DNA from: Phaeosaccion multiseriatum
Taxonomy: Eukaryota; Ochrophyta, other classes
Assembly (NCBI GenBank): GCA_965112735.1
Contig: OZ218961.1
Location: 1,054,001 to 1,118,000 of the forward strand
Length of the DNA: 64,000 bases
Direction of reading: 5' to 3'
Of the stretch, positions 56,351-64,000 are shown piece after piece (within the stretch, counting starts at the first letter, position 1; each line of letters starts with the position of its first letter). The notes below the pieces were generated by a model that worked only from the letters and a program-made list of their open reading frames with translations, did not search any database and was not told the origin of the DNA. A program made the position numbers and the translations under genes.

Positions 56351-58062
56351 TTACTGCGGGGAGGAGGTGCAGCAGCTCCCTGATGCCCGGCCTGATGAGG
56401 GCGTTCTGGTTTGTGGTGGAGTTCTTCGAAGGGAAGCAAGACAACGAGCAGGGGTAGGCAGGGTGGTGTGTGGTCCGACGACGTCGACGATGACGACGAC
56501 GACGACGACGACGAGGGGGAGGAGATGCAACGGGTACTCACTGCTCGGCCTGATGGTGTGGCTATACATGGTGGCGGCTTGCTGGCCAGGTGCCCCTCTA
56601 CTTGAGTGCCGTGTTCTGTTGTCGGCTTTGATGGTGCGTGGAGCACGGGAGGCGTTACATGGTGGGCGGATGGCACCGAATCGAAATGGAACACAGCAAA
56701 CCTTTTGTCTCCCCCTTGTCCTTGTTCATTCTTTACTCTATTATATAAACGTTACGTATAAATGGCACTGAATCGAAATGGAGCAAAGCAAACTTTGTGT
56801 CTCCCCCTTGTCCTTGTTCACTCTTTACTCTATTACTATATAAACGGCATGTATATATAAAAACCCTCCCTCCGACGAATCTCTCCGCGGAGATGGAGTC
56901 GTCAGGCTACTGTAGGCTACTGTGGTATCATCCACTGCTGCTGCTGCTGCTATGTGCCAGAGGAACTATGTTCAACTTGCTTGCGTGCACCAATAACCAA
57001 TAACCGCAACAACTGCTGCTGCTGCGGGTGGTGCTGCTGCTGACTTCAACACACCGGCCCATTCGCCCTGCCTTCTCTCCCTTACTCCCCTCCCCTGGCT
57101 CTGTAACCGCTGTAACCGCCCTGTGATCGATCGCCCCCCGATGCTCACTCTGCAATTGAGTTGCCTCGTACTACGAAGTACAATTGTATGTGCGGCCTAG
57201 GCCTCGAGCCCTCCTGTCGCTGTTCGGAGGAGGAGGCAGCGTCGCCAAGTGATGATCTAGCCTTCGCCCTCCCCTCCCCTCCCTCCCTCCCTCCCTACCT
57301 ACCTACCTCCCTCCCTACCTCCCTCCCTCCCTCCCTCCCTCCCTCTTTCCCTCCCTCCCTCCCTCCATCCCTCCCTCCCTCCCTCCCTCCCTCCCTCCCT
57401 CCCTCCCTCCCTCCCTCCCTCGCTTTGGCGGCACACCAACGTGGCCTCAAGGTCCGAAGCAAACCCTCCCTCCCCTCTACCTCCCCCTCCCCCCCCCAAC
57501 CCTCTCTCTGCTATCAGTCTTCCCAAAAATAGCAGAGCTTGCCGACGCACACCTCCCCCCGCCCCGAACAACCAACTGCTGCACGTGCAGAGGGTGCCAT
57601 CTGCTTTCGAATGCCATGTCCGCCCTCCCCAACCCACCCACCCACCCACCCCCCCACCTGCCGCCCCTCCCTCCCCCCCCCCCTCCGTCTCAAGCCTCCT
57701 CGGCCAACATCAGCGCGGGCGATGCGGTGGGTCGAGAGCAAAACCGCGGGCCGTTCGCCTCTCTCTGCCTCTCTATCGGTCTCTCTTGTCCCTCCCTCTC
57801 TCTCATATTTTCCTCTCTCCCTCTCTATCTTCGTCCTCTCTCTGCCTCTCTCTCTCTCCCCCCCCCCCCTCTCTCTCTCTGGTGTAGTGGTGTTGGCTCT
57901 CGACTCGGAAAACTCTCATTCCGCCCTCGTGCTCACTTCACTCCACAACACGTGAGGTATCACTCTCATGAGTTTGAGTTTGAGTTTGCAGGACGACATT
58001 GGGACTGGGTTTCCGAGTCGATAGCCAGCCCACTCACCCTACATGAGTGCTTACATGAGTGC
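56351..58062. other. Intergenic region with short tandem duplications and CTCC repeats
   Basis: An ~85-base unit (aatcgaaatggarcamagcaaac to tatataaacg) occurs twice in tandem at about 56688-56845. (GAC)n lies at 56490-56512, and a (CTCC)n array at 57275-57421. No domain-bearing frame was found. Confidence 0.6.
57275..57421 (+). repeat. (CTCC)n microsatellite
   Basis: About 35 ccct/ctcc units with occasional ctac and tttc interruptions. Confidence 0.95.
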
Positions 58063-61000
58063 TTACATAAGTTTGAGGGCCTGCAGCACGACCGTGAGAA
58101 TGGCGCTAATGGGAAGGATGCCGAGAAGATAGACCACACAGAGGGTGCGGGCCATCCTCCCTGCTGCTTCCTTCATGCCTGCCACCTGCAGAATAATGAC
58201 CGAGTTCTGAGCGCTCGGCATACAGCTCTGGGGGCAGGGAGGGAGGAAGGGAAGGGGGGGGGTGAGGGAGGGAGGGAGGGAGGGAGAGAGGGAGGGAAGG
58301 AGGGAGGGACGGAGGGATAGAGGGAGGGGGTGGGGTGTCAGATCTCTCGAAAGGAGTGTCCTTTGTCATCATTTTCGTGCGGTGTTGGCCAGACCTCTCA
58401 GCTGTGGAAGCGCTCTTTCGTTGTGTACACAGAGAAAGCCGCTCCTTGAGCACTGCACACCGTGTGCACAGACTCCACCACCCACCCACTCACCCAGTCA
58501 CCCACCCACTCACCCACTCACCCACTCACCCACTCGCCCATCCACTCACCCATTCACATCCACTCATCCACTCACTCATTCCCTTACCCACTCGCTCACT
58601 CACTCTCTCACTCATTTCCTTTCCCACTCACCAACTTATTCCCTTCCCCGCTCACTCACTCACTCACTCACTCACTCACTCACTCACTCACTCACTCACG
58701 TATTCACTCACTCACTCACTCACTCACTCACTCACTCAATCTTACCCACTTGCCCACCCGCTCACCCACTCACTCACTCACGTCCCACATTCGTTCCCTC
58801 GCCCAATACGCACTTCCCCTCTCCCTCCCTCCCTCCCTCCGTCTCTCCACATCACCAACACGCTCACCTGCAGCATCACCACAAAGAGCAGAACGGGATC
58901 GTTGGGGATGAGGGCCGCTCTCCTCCCTGCCCAGAGCAGGCCAGCGGTGAGGGGCGGCATGAAGAGCCACCGACTGACGGCAACGCAAAAGAGCTTCTTG
59001 GCCATTGCCTGCGTCACATGTGGTACCGAGCCATGCCAGCGATTCAGCAGATGGAGGGAGGGAGGGAGGGAGGGAGAGGGAGAGAGAGAGGGAGGGAGGG
59101 AGGGAGGGAGATGGCAAGACAGAGGGAGAGAGAGACAAGGAAAAGACAGAGGCAGACAGAGAGAGAGGGACAGACGGAGGGTGCGGTTTCGTTGGCTCCT
59201 CAGGGTATCAGGTGCTTCAGATATCGAAAAGAAGGCAGCAGGCAAGCAGCAGGCAGAAAAGGGCAAGAGCAATACGCACAGTCTCCCTTCCTCCCTCCCT
59301 CCCTCCCCTTCCTAGAGACCCCGCACCTTTGAAACAAGGTTGTCCTTAGGCCCGTTGGCGAGAGAGCCTGCCAACACCAGCACCCCCGAAGGAGTATACG
59401 CCGCAGCGAGGACGAGGAAGGCGTTCCACACAAAGGCCAGGGGTGCCGTTTCGCCAATGAGCAACCTCTGAATGGGCTTGCAGAGACCCAAGAATAGCCC
59501 CACCAGGCAGGATATGATGGGCGGTGAGAGGATGCTCTTGACTGCGGCCGGGGTGGGTGGATGGGGGGGTGGATGGGGGGGAGGTGGGTGAGTGAGTGAA
59601 TGGGTGCGCGGGCGAATGGGTGGATGGGTGCGTGGGTGGGTGAGTGGGTGAGTGGATGGGTGAGTGGGTGGGTGGGTGGGTGGGTGGGATGATTGCGTGG
59701 GCGAGTAGGTGTGTGAGTGGGGGGTCGGGTATAAGGTATAGGACTCAGGCTGTAGGATGTAGGGTATAAGGTGTAGGATATAGGGTAATAGGGTGTACCT
59801 GTGCTTCCTGCAGCGATGGTTTTTGACTTCATTCTCTCGAGCAGAGGCTTTTTCGCAAGCGATGAAGTGCCCTCGCCCCCCTCGCCCCCCCCCTCGGGAT
59901 CGCCTTCCTTCCTTGTGAGGATGCTCTGGCCTGTTGGGTGGAGGCGATGTGGTGGCGAAGGGGGAGCAGGAAGAGCAGGAAGGGAGGGAGGGAGGCGACA
60001 GGTGGAGATGTGTGGTAGAAGTGGTGGTGGTGGTGGTGGTGGTGGAGGAGGAGAAGGAGGAAGGAAGGAGAGGGGGAGGGGGAGGAGGAGGAGGAGGAGG
60101 AGGAGGAGGAGGAGGAGGAGGAGGAGGAGGAGGAGGGGGAAGAGGAGGCGGCGGTGGGTGGTGGTGGTGGAGAAGGAGGTGGCGGTGTTGGGCATCGACG
60201 AAATGAAATGAAAGTGACACAAATGGCATGGATGGGGGGTAGGATGAGGGGTTGGGTCAGATTCGGGCAGCGCACATTCGCTGGGCAAGGGCAAGGCGAG
60301 GCAAGCAAGGCAAAGCAGACAAGGTGAAGGCAAGGTGAAGCAAGCTGAAGGCAAAGCTGACAAGGTGAAGCAAGGTGAAGCAGGGCAAAGGCAAGGCAAA
60401 GCAGACAAGGTGAAGCAAGGTGAAGCAGGGCGAGACATGCTTTCCTCCGCCCCTCAAGCTCCATCCACTGCCATCTCCTTCCAAGTGGAGAGAGAGAGGG
60501 AGAGACCAAGAGAGAGCGGGAGACAGAGAGATAGAAACAAAGGAGAGGAGAGGGAGAAAAGAGGGAAGATGCAGAGGGAAAGGGATGGAGAGTCCACCCT
60601 AGGCTTTCTCTAACCTAGAGTCCAGAATGTTGGAGACCAGCCTGCAGAGGGGAAGGGGGGGATGCGGAGGAGGGGAGGATATAATACATCATCAGGCTTG
60701 GCTTAAGGCACATGGTGATGATCACAGATGATCACACATGGTCACACATGGCTGGTCGACAGGCATCGATGGAACAGCACTGGACCCTTATGTCCTACCC
60801 CCGCCCCTCCTTTCCCCTCTCTCGCCCCTTGTCCTCGTCCTCCCCCCACCCCCACCCCTTTCCTCCTCCTCCTCCTCCTCCTCCTCCTCCTCCTCCTCCT
60901 CCTCCCACCCCCACCCCCCCCCTCCTCCTCCTCCTCCTCCTCCCTACAGCCCTCGCATCAGCTGCCTTCCTTCCTTCCTTCCTTCCTTCCTTCCTTCCTT

Positions 61001-61669
61001 CCTTTCATCTCACCCACACCCCACCAACCCACCAATGAGGAAGAAGCTGACGTACGCCACACAGCGTGTCAGAACGGTTGGGTCCGGGTGCCCTCTAAAG
61101 ATGGCCGTGGCAAAGAGCAGAGGTAATATCCCTGAGTTGCCAAAGGCGCTGTTGATGACCGCCTCCTTCCCATCCGCCGACCGCCTGTCTAATCGGACTA
61201 AGCGGGTGGTGATTTGGGCCAATCCTAAGCCGAGGAGGATTTGACACCACGCCATGACGGGGAGGGGAAGGAGGGTACCGATGGGCTGGCTCATGGTGGT
61301 GGCGGTTACGCTCGTCATGAGGAGGGCGGGGAGGAAGATGTTGTACACGATCTGATGGGGGGGTGGGGGGTGGAGGAGGAGAAGGAGAGGATGAGGTCGG
61401 GGTTGAAGGGGGGAGGAGGAGGGGTTGGTGAGAGGGGAGGGGAGGGGAGAGAGAGGGCGGGGAGAGGGAGGAAAGAGAGGAGAAAGGCAGATCACTACAG
61501 AAGATTGGGGAAAGGGCTGAAACGACTTACGACAGAGCAGACGAGAGGAGGAGGAGGAGGAAAAGGAGGAGGAGGGGGGGGGGAAGGCTCGACCGCCGGC
61601 CCACTGACTCCCCTTCTGCGAGCCTTGGGCACACTCACACTTACCGACACACACACAAGCAGCACACGC

Positions 61670-61716
<47 letters not shown>

Positions 61717-62104
61717 CACAGAGACACTCACAGAGACACCCACGCACTCACCTTGGACAACGCGGACACTGCGGGGCCGTCGAGAACGCCTTTGCTCGCC
61801 GCCAATACTCCGATTGACCCACACGCCATCAGCTGAAGGGCGAGAGAGGGAGGGGGAGGGGGAGGAGGGAGAGAGAGCGGAAAATGGAGGTGGAGAGTGA
61901 AGGGGGACAGGGAGCAGGGAAGAGGGGAGAGAGGGGGTGGAGAGGGAGCGGGAAGTGAGTGAGTGTCAGGACAAAAGAAGAATGAGTGTCAGGACAGTGA
62001 CATACCTCTGCTACGGCCTTGAGTGCCGTCTTGAGCACTGCTGGCTGCAGCTGCAGGAGGAGGGGGGGCACAGACGGCAAGCCCCTTGAACCACTGCCCG
62101 CCAT
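58063..62104 (-). CDS. PILS/auxin-efflux-carrier-like membrane transporter, 8 exons
   Basis: Exons on the minus strand are 62104-62006, 61832-61752, 61351-61033, 60641-60615, 59930-59799, 59541-59327, 59008-58868 and 58227-58063. All are GT-AG with phases 0/0/1/1/1/0/0, giving 392 aa. Hydrophobic segments match the PF03547 membrane transport family in order: KIVYNIFLPALLMTSVTATT (helix 2/3), SAFGNSGILPLLFATAIF (the N-x-G/N-T-G-like kink), a hydrophilic loop in exon 5, then ILSPPIISCLVGLFLGL, LVLAAAYTPSGVLVLAGSL, and the end MPSAQNSVIILQVAG. The short loop is PILS-like rather than canonical PIN. Such carriers move auxin-type or other small organic solutes across the ER or plasma membrane; the substrate is unknown here. 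Exon 4 is only 27 bases. Introns are full of GTGAGT-, CACT- and GGA-type repeats. Confidence 0.88.
58490..58780 (-). repeat. (CACT)n array inside a PILS intron (sense: GAGT repeats)
   Basis: The + strand reads cactcacccactcact for nearly 300 bases. In the sense direction of the gene this is gtgagtgggtgagtg, with many donor-like hexamers between exons 7 and 8. Confidence 0.9.
60083..60135 (+). repeat. (GGA)n run in a PILS intron
   Basis: About 17 GGA units within a longer G/A-rich stretch at 60010-60180, between exons 4 and 5. In the sense (minus) direction it is pyrimidine-rich and lies toward the acceptor. Confidence 0.9.
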
Positions 62105-64000
62105 GGCTAGTCGGGTATGGCGGGAGCTTCGTATGCCTAGGAGTAGGGGGACGGGAGGGTGAGGGGTGAAGGGAGAGAGAGAGGGAGAAAGAAGGAGGGA
62201 GGGAGGGGGGGGTGAAGGGAGAGAAAGAGAGAGAGAGTGGGGGGGAAGGACAGCGTCAGTGAGGGAGCGAGCGAGGCACGTTGGGCAGCAAGGAAGGACA
62301 GCAGAAAGGAGGGCCGCGGAGGAGAGGGGGAGAGAGCGGGAGGAGAGAGAAGGAGAGAGAGGCCGACAAAATCGGTGACGAGCTCGCCTCAACAGCAAGA
62401 AGCTTACGCAAAGCGAGGGGAGCGAAATACCAGACACAAATGAGAGAGAGAGGAAGAAGAAAGAGAGCCAGGGAGGGAGACAGAGAGAGAGAGAGGAAAA
62501 GCAAGGGGAGAGAAAATTGGACATTGGACGTATCCAGTAAGTAGTACTTCCATGACTGTGTTTTAGGGGTAAGCCCATCTATTCCATGCTGACCCACCTG
62601 CTCTTCCCCTTGCAGCTAAGGTCTGCTCCCGATGAGCTGCTACTGCTCCTCCCTCTACTATTGATGCTGCTGCTCCTCCTTCTGCTATCGATGTTGCTGC
62701 TGTGGATCCTGGCGGCCCTGCTAGAGAGCCTCGTGAAAGGTGCGAGGGACGGCGTGAAGCACCTCCTGCAGACATGGCCAGGGCTCTCGCTGTGGAGCTC
62801 TCCCGACGAGAAGGGAGTCTGCAGCCGCAGGCCTTTCTGCTCCCCCCGATTCCCTCGCGCGCCTGCCGCTGCAGATGCTGCGTAGTGGAGACAGGGGGAA
62901 AGAGAGAGGGAGAGAGAAAGAAAGAAAGAAGGAGAGAGAGAGAGAGAGAGAGAGATAGAGGGAGAGAGAGAGAGATTGATTGATTCGGGAGGCAACTTGG
63001 GAGTAATAACGTGCCTGAAGCGAAGCTGACTCCTGTCGCTCCGCCGATGCCAAGAAAGGAAAAAAAAAAAGGGGATGCAACAGGCCTTGCACAGCGTCAC
63101 AGACGGACGACTCACCGAGAGGCCATCTCTTACACAGGAGGGGAATATGCGAGCGGGCTGCTGCCACGCTGAGCACTGGGCGAGCAACAGGAGTATGAAG
63201 CCTATGCAACCACGGGACCGCTGTCCGTTCTGTATGGAAAGAAGCATAGTTCTCCTCGTTGGCTTGGCAATGGTGAAGGAAAATGAACAAAAAGGGGGAA
63301 GAGGAGGAGAATAAGTCAATGACAAAATCGAGGTGCTCGATTTTCAGGCCCTCAGCCCTGATTATTTTAACTCACCATCTTGAATGGTGGTGAGGTGGTG
63401 AGTGGGTGACATTAGCGCGAAACAGCCTCACCATCTTGAATGGTGGTGAGGTGGCGAGTGAGTGAAATGAGGCAGTCAGGGCTCATGCAGGGGGCTAAGG
63501 GGGGTGGTGGGCGGGGCTGCCTCTTTTGCCTGGCGCAACCGGGCCAACAGCAGCACTACAGTTGTGAGCGCGTGGACCTCGCAAGTATTCGCTTCGAGTC
63601 AGAGCCAGGCAGACGTTCTTAGCCGCTCTTTCTTACGTAGTACTACGAAAGATGGAGACAGACCTTTTTACTTCGCGGGCGGCCTCTGAGCCAGGAACTG
63701 TGGAATAAAAGCGTTACCTTCCGCTCTGCCCCCCCTCCAGCTAGCCCCGTCCGTCCTGTTCGGAAGGCGCCACTCTGCATCAGGCATACAGTAGTCAGTA
63801 GCAATGTGGGTGCGTGTGTGGGAGGGCCGGCTATCTGAGATTTGGAACTCATGCATACGTAAGGATTAGTTCACAATTTCAGTTCTGTTTGCCATTTGGA
63901 TTGCTGAGAGAGTCACGAGGTGGAGCTCAAGACGACAGTGGCACCGTATATGAAAGGGTAGGGGGGGGTAAGAAAGGTGGAGAAGAACGAGCCGAGAACG
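62105..64000. other. Region upstream of the PILS gene, no supported gene
   Basis: It has GA-rich runs (62165-62240, 62890-62975) and a leucine-rich + frame (62586-62885) produced by CTGCTG/CTCCTC codons without other support. A 38-base direct repeat lies at 63381-63466 containing the small hairpin caccat/atggtg. The right end shows no recognisable coding. Confidence 0.5.

Noticed and set aside
62586-62885. Leucine-rich putative membrane protein upstream of the PILS gene
   Set aside because: The Leu run comes from CTG/CTC repeats and the remainder matches nothing; no splice sites or second membrane segment support it.

Overview
The window is nuclear DNA from a eukaryotic protist. Evidence: GT-AG introns whose phases close exactly, low-complexity proteins, extensive microsatellites and no operons. 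A dynein-arm assembly factor (DNAAF6 family) implies a motile cilium or flagellum at some life stage. Multicopy ankyrin and FNIP-type repeat proteins, a PIN-like (PILS-type) carrier and a mitochondrial AK3-type kinase would fit an alga, most likely a stramenopile. That assignment is inference; nothing in the window proves the lineage.

Layout. 76-754 (-): 5' end of a class V aminotransferase-like gene. 1251-7386 (+): eight-exon coiled-coil protein with Q/A/S/G-rich tail. 8736-12637 (-): class I histone deacetylase with a long disordered N-terminus. 14329-16275 (-): intronless low-complexity protein, head to head with an IQ-motif gene at 16395-17552 (+). 17809-24230 (+): seven-exon acidic/coiled-coil/LRR protein. 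24102-29228: tandem duplication carrying two ankyrin genes (-), the 3' end of the LRR gene and gag-like debris. 29653-31126 (-): DNAAF6/PIH1D3. 31541-34381 (+): RRM plus glycine-rich RNA-binding protein. 36041-38674 (-): large acidic low-complexity protein. 39343-41584 (+): AK3-type adenylate kinase. 43250-48448 (+): 1480-aa protein built of about nine copies of an unfamiliar ~60-aa helical module. 47898-55947: second tandem duplication, containing the 3' end of that module gene and two FNIP-repeat genes, with a 2.7-kb inverted-repeat-bounded element inserted in the first copy. 58063-62104 (-): eight-exon PILS-type carrier. The remainder is mostly simple repeats.

The most interesting signals are these. 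FNIP arrays have near-constant DNA framework and clustered variable residues. The nine-module repeat is unfamiliar. Two independent tandem duplications each copied a solenoid-protein gene together with the 3' end of its neighbour. A motif around GCAGTTGGTGATACAGCAG is dispersed across unrelated genes and one intron. Introns run purine-rich at the donor end and pyrimidine-rich at the acceptor end, following transcription direction on both strands. Two genes carry homopolymer-run frame breaks.

The genes do not form one pathway. The DNAAF6 gene is clearly ciliary; the IQ-motif and coiled-coil/LRR genes might be, but only weakly. Gene models were assembled by hand from splice sites, phase and family resemblance.
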